DNA of 64,000 nucleotides from positions 372,001-436,000 of the forward strand of contig NZ_LIOL01000003.1 of NCBI RefSeq assembly GCF_001418005.1. Direction: 5' to 3'. Positions 34,143 to 42,238 of the stretch are shown piece after piece; within the stretch, counting starts at the first letter, position 1, and each line of letters starts with the position of its first letter. The notes under the pieces were generated by a model, which had not been told where the DNA came from, did no database searches, and worked only from the letters and a program-made list of their open reading frames with translations. A program made the translations under genes and the position numbers. Origin of the DNA: Chelatococcus sambhunathii (GTDB lineage: Bacteria > Pseudomonadota > Alphaproteobacteria > Rhizobiales > Beijerinckiaceae).

Positions 34143-35444
34143 ATGCGCTTGGATCGGCGGAGCTTTCTGAAATCGTCCCTCGCCGCGGGTGCCGCGACCG
34201 CGCTGCCGGCGCTCGCCGGTGGCCCCGCGCAGGCGCAGCAGACGGTCCGGCTGCGCGCGACGTGGTGGGGCTCGCAGGACCGGGCCCAGCGCACGCTCGC
34301 CGTGGCCGAGCTCTTCTCGAAGACCCATCCGGGCATCTCGGTCATCGGCGAGCCCGTCGGCGGCGACGCCTACTGGCCGAAGCTCGCGACCCAGATGGCC
34401 GGCCGCAACATTCCGGACGTGTTCCAGCTCGAGCCCAACACGCTGCCCGACTATTCGGGGCGCGGCGCCTGCCTTGATCTCACGAAATTCCTGCCCAAGC
34501 CCCTCGACATCGAGGGTTTCGGCCAGCGCATGGTCGATCTCGGGCGTGTCTACGACAATCTCTACGGCGTCGCGCTCGGCCTCAACTCCTTCTCGATGTT
34601 CTACGACACGGCGATGTTCGAGAAGGCGGGCCTGCCGGCGCCGACGCCGGACACGACCTGGGACGACTATGCCCGGCTCGTGACGGAGCTGAACAAGGCC
34701 GTCGGCCGCCCGGGCGAATACTGGGCCTCGCCGGACGGCAGCCGCTATCACTACGTCTTCCAGGTCTGGCTCGGCCAGCGCGGCAAGACGACCTTCTCGG
34801 AGGATGGCGGCATCGGCTTTACCGTCGACGACATCAAGGAGTTCTATACCTACTGGCAGGGTCTGCGCGACAAGAAGGTCATCGTGCCGGCCGACGTCGC
34901 CTCCATCGACGACAATTCCATCCAGAACAACTGCCTCGCGCTCGGCAAGTCGGCCATCGGCTTCACCTATTCCAACCAGCTCGTCGGCTACCAGTTGCTG
35001 ATCAAGAACAAGCTCGGCATCGCCATGGTGCCGCAGGCGGGCAAGGGGGCGCCGTCCGGCCACTTCTATCGCCCAGCGCTCATCTGGAGCATCGGTGCGA
35101 GCTGCAAGCACCCCGAGGCGGCGGCGGAGTTCATCAGCTTCTTCGTCAACGACATCGAGGCGGGCAAGATCCTCGGCGTCGAGCGTGGCGTGCCCATGTC
35201 GCCGAAGGTGCGCGAGGCGATCCTGCCCAATCTCAACCCGACCGAGCAGGCGACGGTCGCCTATGTCAACATGCTCGAGGACCGGGTGATGGACTATCCG
35301 CCTCCCGCGCCGATCGGCGCCAACGAATACGACCGCAACGTCTTCCGCCCGGTTGCCGACCAGCTCGCCTATGGCAAGCTGACCGTCGCCGAGGCGGCCG
35401 AGAAGCTTGTGGAGGACGCGAAGGCGGTGCTGCGCAAGCGCTGA
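34143..35444 (+). CDS. Tat-exported ABC sugar-binding protein (orphan receptor)
   Basis: A receptor of about 433 residues with a twin-arginine signal (DRRSFLKSSLAAGAATALPA, ending AQAQ). The mature part starts TVRLRATWWGSQDRAQRT, typical of family 1 sugar receptors, with DVFQLEPNTLPDYSGRGAC and IGASCKHPEAAAEFISFFVN. Two ATGs adjoin at 34140 and 34143; the second has better spacing from GGAGGAGG. No permease or ATPase follows, because a convergent exporter gene starts 18 bases after the stop. It must use permeases encoded elsewhere. It is divergent from the LacI regulator. Confidence 0.9.
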   Translation: MRLDRRSFLKSSLAAGAATALPALAGGPAQAQQTVRLRATWWGSQDRAQRTLAVAELFSKTHPGISVIGEPVGGDAYWPKLATQMAGRNIPDVFQLEPNTLPDYSGRGACLDLTKFLPKPLDIEGFGQRMVDLGRVYDNLYGVALGLNSFSMFYDTAMFEKAGLPAPTPDTTWDDYARLVTELNKAVGRPGEYWASPDGSRYHYVFQVWLGQRGKTTFSEDGGIGFTVDDIKEFYTYWQGLRDKKVIVPADVASIDDNSIQNNCLALGKSAIGFTYSNQLVGYQLLIKNKLGIAMVPQAGKGAPSGHFYRPALIWSIGASCKHPEAAAEFISFFVNDIEAGKILGVERGVPMSPKVREAILPNLNPTEQATVAYVNMLEDRVMDYPPPAPIGANEYDRNVFRPVADQLAYGKLTVAEAAEKLVEDAKAVLRKR

Positions 35445-35462
35445 CCCGAACAGCCGCGGTCG

Positions 35463-37316
35463 TCAGCGATAGCCGGCGGCCTGCAACTCGAACATCTGCG
35501 CATAGCGACCGCCGCGGGCGACGAGCGCCTGATGCGTGCCGGCCTCCAGGATGCGGCCGCCCTCGAGGACGATGATGCGGTCGGCCATGCGCACGGTGGA
35601 GAAGCGGTGCGAGATGAGCAGCGTCGTCTTGCCCGCGCTGAGGTCGCGGAAGCGCTGGAACACCTCGTATTCGGCATGGGCGTCGAGCGCCGAGGTCGGC
35701 TCGTCGAGGATGAGCACCTCGGCGTCACGCATATAGGCGCGCGCGATGGCGATCTTCTGCCATTCGCCGCCCGAGAGGTCGATGCCGCCGCCGAAGCGCC
35801 GGCCGAGCGGCTGCTCGAAGCCGAGCGGCAGCCGGGCGATGATCGCGCCGGCGAGGCTGCGGTCCGCCGCCTCGGCGATCCGCTCGCGGTCGCCCGCCGC
35901 GCCGATGTCGCCGATGGCGATGTTCTCCGCTGCCGTGAAGTGGAAGCGCACGAAATCCTGGAAGACGACGCCGACGCGGCTGCGCAGCATGTCGAGGTCG
36001 TAGTCGCGCAGGTCGCGGCCGTCGAGCAGGATGCGGCCCTCCGTCGGATCGTAGAGCCGCGCGAGGAGCTTGACGAGCGTCGTCTTGCCCGCGCCGTTGG
36101 CGCCGACGAGGGCCAGCACTTCCCCGGCCGGAATCTCGAGGTCGAGATGCCGGATGGCCCATTGCTGCGCGCCCTCGTAGCGGAAGCCGACGTCCTCGAA
36201 GACGAAGCCGGAGCGGATCGACTGCCGGACGGGCACCGGATCGGGTGGCGAGACGACGCGCGGTGCGATCTCGAAGAAGGAGAACAGGTCCTCGAGATAG
36301 AGCGCCTGGCCCGCCACCTGCGAGAAGCCGAGCAGCAGCCCATCGAGCAGGCCCTTGAGGCGCAGGAAGGAGCCGACGAGGAACGTCATGTCGCCGACGC
36401 TGAAGTCGCCCGCCATGGTGCGCCAGATGACGGCAGCATAGGCGACGTAATAGGCGAGGGTGCCGAAGGCGGCGAACAGACCGCCCCAGAAGGCCCGGCG
36501 GGTGGCGAGGCGCCTGTTGTCGCGGTACATGGTCTCGGCGAAGCGGCGGAAACGCTCGATGAGGAAGCGCTGAAGACCGAAGAGCTTGACCTCCTTGGCG
36601 GTCTCGATGCTGGAGCCGAGATAGCGCACGTAGTCGAGCTGTCGCCGCTCGGGCGTGCGGAAATAGTCGAGGCGGTAGCCGAGCGCGTTGAACTTCAGTT
36701 CGCCGAGCAGCGACGGTAGCAGCGCGACGAGCATCAGCAGGATCAGCGAGGGCCAGTAGGCGGCGAGCGCGATCATCAGCGTGACGGCGCCGAGGATGTC
36801 CTGAATCTGGCCGAAGACGAGGCCGAGCAGGCTGGTGCGACCTGTGACCTGGCGCCGGGCGCGGTCGAGCCGGTCCTGCTGCTCGCTGCTCTCGAACTGC
36901 TCGAGGTCGAGCGAGGCCGCTTTCTCCATCAGGCGGATGCTGGCGAAATTGCTGTAGGTCTCGGCGAGGAGGCTGTCGACGAGCGAGCTGAGGCGGCCGG
37001 AGACATCCGCCACGATCGCGAGGCAAAGCTCCAGCGCCACGAGCGTGCCGACATGCGCGAGCCGGCCGCTCTCGATCCAGTCGCCGAGCGACCAGTCGGG
37101 ATGGGGTACGCGCGCCTCGGCGACGACGGCATCGATGATGAGCTTGCCGATATAGAGCATCAGCACCGGCACGACGGCGCGCGCGAGGCGCAGGGCGATG
37201 CTCGCCGAGGTCAGCGCCGGGCTCGCAGCCCAGACGAGGCGGATGAAGGCCGGCAGATGGCGCAGGGCACCGACGCGTTCGCGGAACGATTGGGGTGTGC
37301 GCAGGACGGTGGCCAT
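35463..37316 (-). CDS. ABC exporter, fused membrane and ATPase domains
   Basis: A 617-residue half-transporter of the exporter class. Residues 1-340 contain about six membrane spans of an exporter membrane domain. Residues 370-617 hold the ATPase: Walker A GANGAGKT, signature LSGGEWQKIAIAR, Walker B VLILDEPTSALDA and the SHR switch histidine. It should work as a homodimer. Proteins of this build export peptides, lipids or drugs, and nothing adjacent indicates the cargo. It converges on the sugar-binding protein and is divergent from a flavin-reductase-like gene across 210 bases with no recognisable elements. Confidence 0.93.
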   Translation of the reverse strand: MATVLRTPQSFRERVGALRHLPAFIRLVWAASPALTSASIALRLARAVVPVLMLYIGKLIIDAVVAEARVPHPDWSLGDWIESGRLAHVGTLVALELCLAIVADVSGRLSSLVDSLLAETYSNFASIRLMEKAASLDLEQFESSEQQDRLDRARRQVTGRTSLLGLVFGQIQDILGAVTLMIALAAYWPSLILLMLVALLPSLLGELKFNALGYRLDYFRTPERRQLDYVRYLGSSIETAKEVKLFGLQRFLIERFRRFAETMYRDNRRLATRRAFWGGLFAAFGTLAYYVAYAAVIWRTMAGDFSVGDMTFLVGSFLRLKGLLDGLLLGFSQVAGQALYLEDLFSFFEIAPRVVSPPDPVPVRQSIRSGFVFEDVGFRYEGAQQWAIRHLDLEIPAGEVLALVGANGAGKTTLVKLLARLYDPTEGRILLDGRDLRDYDLDMLRSRVGVVFQDFVRFHFTAAENIAIGDIGAAGDRERIAEAADRSLAGAIIARLPLGFEQPLGRRFGGGIDLSGGEWQKIAIARAYMRDAEVLILDEPTSALDAHAEYEVFQRFRDLSAGKTTLLISHRFSTVRMADRIIVLEGGRILEAGTHQALVARGGRYAQMFELQAAGYR

Positions 37317-37526
37317 GCTGCGTCTCTACCTCTTCCGCGCCCGCCGGTCGAGGTCGCGGCGCATAGCGTCCGGCAGGGGTCGTTTTGCCGGGCCGGGCGT
37401 TCCACCAGGGGAGATGGCGAGACGCGCTGCATCGGGTGTCGGGCGGCATGCTGCCGTGATTGCCGCGATGACACCGCCAGAGCGGCACAGTACGATGGAT
37501 CAAGATCCTGCCGAGGAGATGAGACC

Positions 37527-38078
37527 ATGCAGGAGATGCCCGCCTCCAGGGCGTACCGTCTGCTCGAGGCTGGCCCGGTGGTCCTCGTCGCCACCGTCCG
37601 CGATGGAAAGCCGAACGTCATGACGGTGGGCTTCCACATGGTGATGCAGCACATGCCGCCGCTGATAGGCTGCATCATCGGCCCGTGGGACTACAGCTTC
37701 GGCGCCTTGCGCGACAGCGGCGAATGCGTCATCGCCATTCCGACGGTCGATCTTGCGGCGAAAGTTGTCGCCATCGGTAATTGCTCCGGCGAGACGACCG
37801 ACAAATTCGAGACCTTCGGCCTCACCTCAGTCCCCGCGCGCGATGTCGCCGTGCCACTCGTTGCCGACTGCCTCGCCAATATCGAATGTCGGGTGGCGGA
37901 TACGAGCCTGGTGGACCGCTACAACCTCTTCATCCTGGAGGCGGTGCGCATCTGGATTGACGCGGACCGCAGGGAAAAGCGAACGCTCCACCACCGGGGC
38001 GACGGCACTTTCACCGTCGACGGCCGCGTGATCGACCTTCGGGAGCGGATGGTGAAGTGGAAATACCTGCAGGATTGA
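37527..38078 (+). CDS. Flavin reductase-like FMN-binding protein
   Basis: A 183-residue protein of the flavin-reductase-like split-barrel family (MQEMPASRAYRLLEAGPVVL, then VATVRDGKPNVMTVGFHMVM and SGECVIAIPTVDLAAK). Such proteins bind FMN and either reduce it for a partner monooxygenase or act on small substrates alone. There is no monooxygenase next to it. The RBS GAGGAGATGAGACC precedes ATG 37527. It is followed by a 12-G homopolymer and then the convergent PAS-GGDEF gene. Confidence 0.87.
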   Translation: MQEMPASRAYRLLEAGPVVLVATVRDGKPNVMTVGFHMVMQHMPPLIGCIIGPWDYSFGALRDSGECVIAIPTVDLAAKVVAIGNCSGETTDKFETFGLTSVPARDVAVPLVADCLANIECRVADTSLVDRYNLFILEAVRIWIDADRREKRTLHHRGDGTFTVDGRVIDLRERMVKWKYLQD

Positions 38079-38116
38079 GCGGAGGCATAGTCGGCCGGCG
38101 CCCCTGGCGCGGGAGC

Positions 38117-38128
38117 GGGGGGGGGGGG
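38117..38128. repeat. 12-G homopolymer tract
   Basis: Twelve consecutive G lie between the convergent flavin-reductase and GGDEF genes, seven bases before the latter's stop codon. They are outside both reading frames. Such tracts are length-variable and can also be sequencing artefacts. Confidence 0.95.
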
Positions 38129-38134
38129 CGCTTT

Positions 38135-39061
38135 CTATCCGCTGGCGGCCGACTGGTCGGAGTCGGAGCCGTCGAGCTGGATACGATTGCGGCCGGCCAT
38201 CTTGGCGCAATAGAGCGCCTTGTCTGCGCGCGAATAGAGGCTGAGGGCGATGTCCCCCTCCCGGCAGGCAGCTATTCCCGCCGAGAATGTATAGCTGAAG
38301 TCGGGCCGCTCGGTGAGCGGACGCGATTTGCGGACGATGACGAGCATCTTCTCCACGATCAGGGCCGCTTCCTCGAGGGAGGTGCCCGGCATGACGAGGA
38401 CGAATTCCTCGCCGCCGACCCTGCCGAAGCAATGGGTGCGTTGAACGAGGCCGTGCACCTTGATCGTGAAGTCGCGCAGGATCTGGTCGCCCGTCTGGTG
38501 TCCGAACCGGTCGTTGATGGCCTTGAAGCCGTCGATGTCGAGGACGGCGAGGCAGCCGCGCACCGCAGCGCCGCGCTGCAGCATGTCCTCGATCCGCCCC
38601 ATCACGAAGCGGCGATTGGCCACTCCGGTCAGTTCGTCGGTGTAGGAGGCCTTGATGGCGAGGTCCCGGTCCTGGCGGACCGCGCGGCTCCTGGCCCGCA
38701 AGCCGGTTATGTCGCTGGCGATGCACAGCATCCAGCCGTCGGCCTGCATCGTCTCCGTCATCCACAGCCAGCGGCCGTCGAGCAGGTCAGTCTCGAAGGC
38801 GCGGAAGCCCATCTTGCCGCGGCGCGACTGCGTGGAACGCAGCCACTCCTCGAAATCGGCCGCGTGGATGACCGTGCCCCGGCTGGCCTGATGGTTGCGC
38901 CGCATCAGGTCGGCCCACAGCGGCATCTCGCCCGGCTCGATGAAATAGGCGGCGCGAAAGGCCTTGTTTGCGTAGCGCAGACGATCGAAGCCGTCATAGA
39001 CGGCGATCAGGACAGGTGTCTCTTCGAAAAGCCCAGACAGCTCTTGGACGACTTCCTCCAT
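38135..39061 (-). CDS. PAS-GGDEF diguanylate cyclase
   Basis: A 308-residue cytoplasmic protein. Residues about 1-125 form a PAS-like sensor (FEETPVLIAVYDGFDRLRYA, WLWMTETMQADGWMLCIASD), followed by a linking helix. The GGDEF domain runs from DELTGVANRRFVMGRIED to the end, with the active site GRVGGEEF. It should make cyclic di-GMP from GTP. A substrate-type inhibitory site (RxxD) is not obvious before GGEEF, where the residues are QRTHCFGR. No EAL domain is present. It is transcribed alone. Confidence 0.92.
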   Translation of the reverse strand: MEEVVQELSGLFEETPVLIAVYDGFDRLRYANKAFRAAYFIEPGEMPLWADLMRRNHQASRGTVIHAADFEEWLRSTQSRRGKMGFRAFETDLLDGRWLWMTETMQADGWMLCIASDITGLRARSRAVRQDRDLAIKASYTDELTGVANRRFVMGRIEDMLQRGAAVRGCLAVLDIDGFKAINDRFGHQTGDQILRDFTIKVHGLVQRTHCFGRVGGEEFVLVMPGTSLEEAALIVEKMLVIVRKSRPLTERPDFSYTFSAGIAACREGDIALSLYSRADKALYCAKMAGRNRIQLDGSDSDQSAASG

Positions 39062-39383
39062 GCGGTCGCACTACCCATCGGCGCCGTCGAGAAAACTAAA
39101 CTTTGAACGGCTGCCCGCCGCGTCAGCGCGCGGCGGGCGCGCGTGCCGGGCGTCCACGGACCCTTGCGGCCCGCCGGCCCTTGCAATTAGGGAGACCATG
39201 ACCGATGTCGGCCTTGGTCCGGCCTGCGATGGCGATCCGCTCGCCCTGTCCGCAGCTTGGACGGGTTCCGGGCCGCCTTTCTTGCCACCGCCTCGACGAT
39301 GATGGCGACCGCCTTCGTGTCAGGCGGCCTCTCATCCGCTCCGGTCGTTTTCATTCCGGAACTATCCTTCGCTCGATGGCTCA
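39062..39383. other. Gene-free stretch with hairpin
   Basis: I find no convincing gene in these 322 bases. A perfect stem, GCCCGCCGCG with CGCGGCGGGC, lies near 39112-39137. Minus-strand frames starting near 39354 (MKTTGADERPP) are short and of doubtful codon quality. Nothing else is recognised. Confidence 0.6.
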
Positions 39384-39665
39384 TTAGCCAGTTGGGTGAC
39401 GTCGTCCATCACGCAGCCCTTCCGTGCGGCCCAAGGCGTGCTCGATGAGCGACTGGATCTCCCGCGCCGCGGCGGCCTCGGCCGCGAAGCTCGGCTGCAT
39501 GACGGCGCCGGGATCCTCCTGCTGGTCCATGATCGTCAGGCGATCCTCCAACGCGGCCTTCAGATCGTCGGCGCCGTTCCTCACGAGATGCCCGACGACG
39601 ATGGCGAGGACTTCCTTCAGGCCGTTGATGCGGCCTTCGAGTTCGAAGGGACTGAGCTCTGACAT
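39384..39665 (-). CDS. Small hypothetical protein (93 aa)
   Basis: I do not recognise this protein. It starts MSELSPFELEGRINGLKEVL at 39665, with a polar, mostly helical make-up (AIVVGHLVRNGADDLKAALE) and a basic tail ending HPTG. The helices look amphipathic. It lies ten bases after another tiny gene (39676-39867) in the same direction, and the two are probably co-transcribed. No signal peptide or membrane segment is visible. Confidence 0.65.
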   Translation of the reverse strand: MSELSPFELEGRINGLKEVLAIVVGHLVRNGADDLKAALEDRLTIMDQQEDPGAVMQPSFAAEAAAAREIQSLIEHALGRTEGLRDGRRHPTG

Positions 39666-39675
39666 GGGACGGCCC

Positions 39676-39867
39676 TCAACCTGTCTCGACATCGGTCGCG
39701 CCGGCCTCGCGAAAAACCTGCTCGGCCCGTGCGGTCTGGCTGCGGCTGACGTCGGCCGATATCGCGATGCTGCCGCGCAGTGCGGCGTCGAGGTCTGAGT
39801 TTTCGGCACGGGCGGCCTCCCGTGGGGCGAAGGTCCCGCGGATGGTGCTGATACTGTCATCACCCAT
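39676..39867 (-). CDS. Small hypothetical protein (63 aa)
   Basis: A 63-residue frame beginning MGDDSISTIRGTFAPREAAR at 39867, with GGAG upstream. The C-terminus, AEQVFREAGATDVETG, resembles the end of general-stress/YsnF-type proteins ('REAGATDVE'), but the rest is too short to classify. It is first in a two-gene unit with the 93-residue hypothetical protein. The 198 bases between it and eutB on the other strand hold both promoters; no cobalamin riboswitch is evident there. Confidence 0.6.
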   Translation of the reverse strand: MGDDSISTIRGTFAPREAARAENSDLDAALRGSIAISADVSRSQTARAEQVFREAGATDVETG

Positions 39868-40065
39868 GGCATCCACTCCCTTGTTTCGCCCAAAGCGTTC
39901 GAGAGCCGAGATTGTTCCGGGGGCAGGAAGCCCTGTGCATCCTCCTGATGGCCGATGCCGTCGCAGGCTGTTCCGGAGCAAGGTGGGCCTCGCGCGAAAA
40001 CGGCGGCGTGCTAGCATTGCCCCGGTCGTCGTGTACCTCGATCGTCGCGCGAGGGAGTGGATCGC

Positions 40066-41469
40066 ATGGCTGCGTTCACCGCCGATCTCGGCGGCACCCG
40101 CTACGTCTTCGCCGGGCTTGCCGGGCTGCTCGCCGCCGCCTCTCCGCCGCGCTCCGGCGACGAGCTGGCCGGCATCGCGGCGACGAATGCCGCGCATCGC
40201 GCTGCCGCGCAGCAGGCACTTGCCGATGTGCCGCTCGCCCATTTCCTCGACGCGGTCGTGGTGCCCTACGAGAACGACGAGGTCACGCGCCTCATCATCG
40301 ACGGCCACGATGCCGCGGCCTTCGCGCCCGTGGCCCACATGACGGTCGGGGACTTTCGCGACTGGCTGCTGTCCGACGCGGCGACGACGCCGGTCTTGAC
40401 GGCGCTGGCGCCCGGGCTGACGCCGGAGATGGTGGCGGCGGTGTCGAAGCTGATGCGCAACCAGGACCTGATCGCGGTCGCCCGCAAGTGCCGTGTCGAG
40501 GTCGCCTTCCGCACGACGCTCGGCCTGCCGGGGCGGCTCGCCAGCCGCCTGCAGCCCAACCACCCGAGCGACGATCCTGCCGGCATTGTCGCTGCCACGC
40601 TCGACGGGCTTCTCCTCGGCAGCGGCGATGCCCTCATCGGCGTCAATCCGGTCACCGACAGTGTCGGCAATGCCATCACCCTGCTCGAGGTGCTGGACGA
40701 ACTGCGCCAGCGCCATGCCATCCCGACCCAGAGCTGCGTGCTCACCCATGTTACGAACACCATCGAGATCATGGCGCGCGGCGGGCCGGTCGACCTCGTC
40801 TTCCAATCCATTGCTGGCACCGAGGCGGCCAACCGCGGCTTCGGCGTCGATCTCGCCATCCTGCGCGAGGCGCACGAGGCCGCGCTATCGCTGAAGCGCG
40901 GCACGCTCGGCAACAATGTCATGTATTTCGAGACGGGGCAGGGCTCGGCGCTGTCGGCCGATGCCCACCACGGCGTCGACCAGCAGACGCTGGAGGCGCG
41001 CGCCTATGCCGTCGCCCGCGCCTTCCGTCCGCTGCTCGTCAACACCGTCGTCGGCTTCATCGGGCCGGAATATCTCTACGACGGCAAGCAGATCATCCGC
41101 GCCGGGCTCGAGGACCACTTCTGCGGCAAGCTGCTCGGCCTGCCGATGGGCGTCGACGTCTGCTACACCAACCATGCCGAGGCCGACCAGGACGACATGG
41201 ACACGCTGGCGACGCTGCTTGCCATTGCCGGGGTCAACTTCCTCATCGCGGTGCCGGGGGCGGACGACGTCATGCTCAACTACCAGTCGCTCTCCTTCCA
41301 CGATATCCTCTACCTGCGCTCCACTCTCGGCCTGCGCCCCGCGCCGGAATTCGAGGCCTGGCTCGCGGAGACGGGCCTCGCCCGCCCCGATGGGCGCCTG
41401 CGCACGCTCGATCGGGATGCCCTGCCGGCCCAGCGCTTCCTCGCCCTTGCGGGTGGCACCGATGGCTGA
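40066..41469 (+). CDS. eutB: Ethanolamine ammonia-lyase large subunit
   Basis: Catalytic large subunit, 467 residues, of the adenosylcobalamin-dependent enzyme converting ethanolamine to acetaldehyde and ammonia. TIM-barrel motifs are ANHP-like QPNHPSDDPAGI, GVNPVTDSVGNA, THVTNTIEIMARGG, FQSIAGTEAANRGFGVD and the ETGQGSALSADAHHG loop. The ATG at 40066 has GAGGGAG eight bases upstream; a GTG at 40057 is less likely. The length is close to the enteric protein. eutC overlaps by eight bases. No reactivase (eutA), adenosyltransferase, transporter or microcompartment gene is adjacent. Confidence 0.95.
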   Translation: MAAFTADLGGTRYVFAGLAGLLAAASPPRSGDELAGIAATNAAHRAAAQQALADVPLAHFLDAVVVPYENDEVTRLIIDGHDAAAFAPVAHMTVGDFRDWLLSDAATTPVLTALAPGLTPEMVAAVSKLMRNQDLIAVARKCRVEVAFRTTLGLPGRLASRLQPNHPSDDPAGIVAATLDGLLLGSGDALIGVNPVTDSVGNAITLLEVLDELRQRHAIPTQSCVLTHVTNTIEIMARGGPVDLVFQSIAGTEAANRGFGVDLAILREAHEAALSLKRGTLGNNVMYFETGQGSALSADAHHGVDQQTLEARAYAVARAFRPLLVNTVVGFIGPEYLYDGKQIIRAGLEDHFCGKLLGLPMGVDVCYTNHAEADQDDMDTLATLLAIAGVNFLIAVPGADDVMLNYQSLSFHDILYLRSTLGLRPAPEFEAWLAETGLARPDGRLRTLDRDALPAQRFLALAGGTDG

Positions 41470-42238
41470 GCAGCCTCCCGTCCGGCACGGGCCCGATCCG
41501 CAGCCGCCCGATCCCTGGGCGCGGCTGAGAGCCGCGACCCCGGCCCGCATCGGCCTCGGCCAGGTGGGCGATGCCCAGCCGACGCGCGCGGTGCTCGCCT
41601 TCCAGGCCGCCCATGCCCTCGCCCGCGATGCTGTCCATGCCCGGCTCGACGCTGCCGCGCTCGCGGCGGCGCTGGCCGATCCGCCGGCCATCCGCGTGCG
41701 CAGCCTCGCGCCGGACCGGCCGACCTATTTGAGGCGCCCCGACCTCGGCCGCCGGCTCGATCCTGCCTGCCTGCCGTCGCTGCCCAAGGGCGACCACGAC
41801 CTTGCCCTCGTCGTGGTGGACGGCCTCTCCGCCACGGGCATCACTGCCCACGCGCCGGCGCTCGTCGCCGCCATCCTGGCGCGCCTGCCGCGCCACCTCG
41901 GGCTCGCTCCGCTCGTCGTCGCCGAAGAGGGCCGCGTCGCCCTCGGCGACGAGATCGCCGAGGCGCTTGGCGCCCGGGCGGTCGTCGTGATCATCGGGGA
42001 GCGACCCGGTCTGACGGTGCCGGACAGCGTCGGCGCCTATCTCACCTATGCGCCGAAGCGCGGCACGCGCGACGCCGAGCGCAACTGCATCTCCAATATC
42101 CATCGCAACGGCGGGCTCTCCTACGCCGCCGCGGCCGACAAGATCGTCTGGCTCGCCGGCGAGATGCTGCGGCGGCGCCTCAGCGGCGTCGCCCTCAAGG
42201 ACGATCAGCTCGTTTCCCTGGCCGGCTCGGCTTCGTAG
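41462..42238 (+). CDS. eutC: Ethanolamine ammonia-lyase small subunit
   Basis: Small, cobalamin-binding subunit, 258 residues. The conserved C-terminal half is clear: GDHDLALVVVDGLSA, GERPGLTVPDSVGAYLTYAP, then RDAERNCISNIHRNGGLSY. The N-terminal 40 residues are proline-rich and variable, as in other EutC proteins. It overlaps eutB by eight bases, so the subunits are translationally coupled. Its last 34 bases overlap the 3' end of the convergent aminotransferase gene. With no eut operon around it, this is the short eutBC form used for ethanolamine as a nitrogen source. Confidence 0.94.
   Translation: MAEQPPVRHGPDPQPPDPWARLRAATPARIGLGQVGDAQPTRAVLAFQAAHALARDAVHARLDAAALAAALADPPAIRVRSLAPDRPTYLRRPDLGRRLDPACLPSLPKGDHDLALVVVDGLSATGITAHAPALVAAILARLPRHLGLAPLVVAEEGRVALGDEIAEALGARAVVVIIGERPGLTVPDSVGAYLTYAPKRGTRDAERNCISNIHRNGGLSYAAAADKIVWLAGEMLRRRLSGVALKDDQLVSLAGSAS

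Noticed and set aside
39123-39384. Short minus-strand frames between the GGDEF gene and the 93-residue hypothetical gene
   Set aside because: The two competing frames overlap, neither has a convincing RBS plus protein-like composition, and no motif is recognisable.
39868-40065. Possible cobalamin riboswitch before eutB
   Set aside because: The gap is under 200 bases and I cannot find a B12-box-like sequence or the expected stems.
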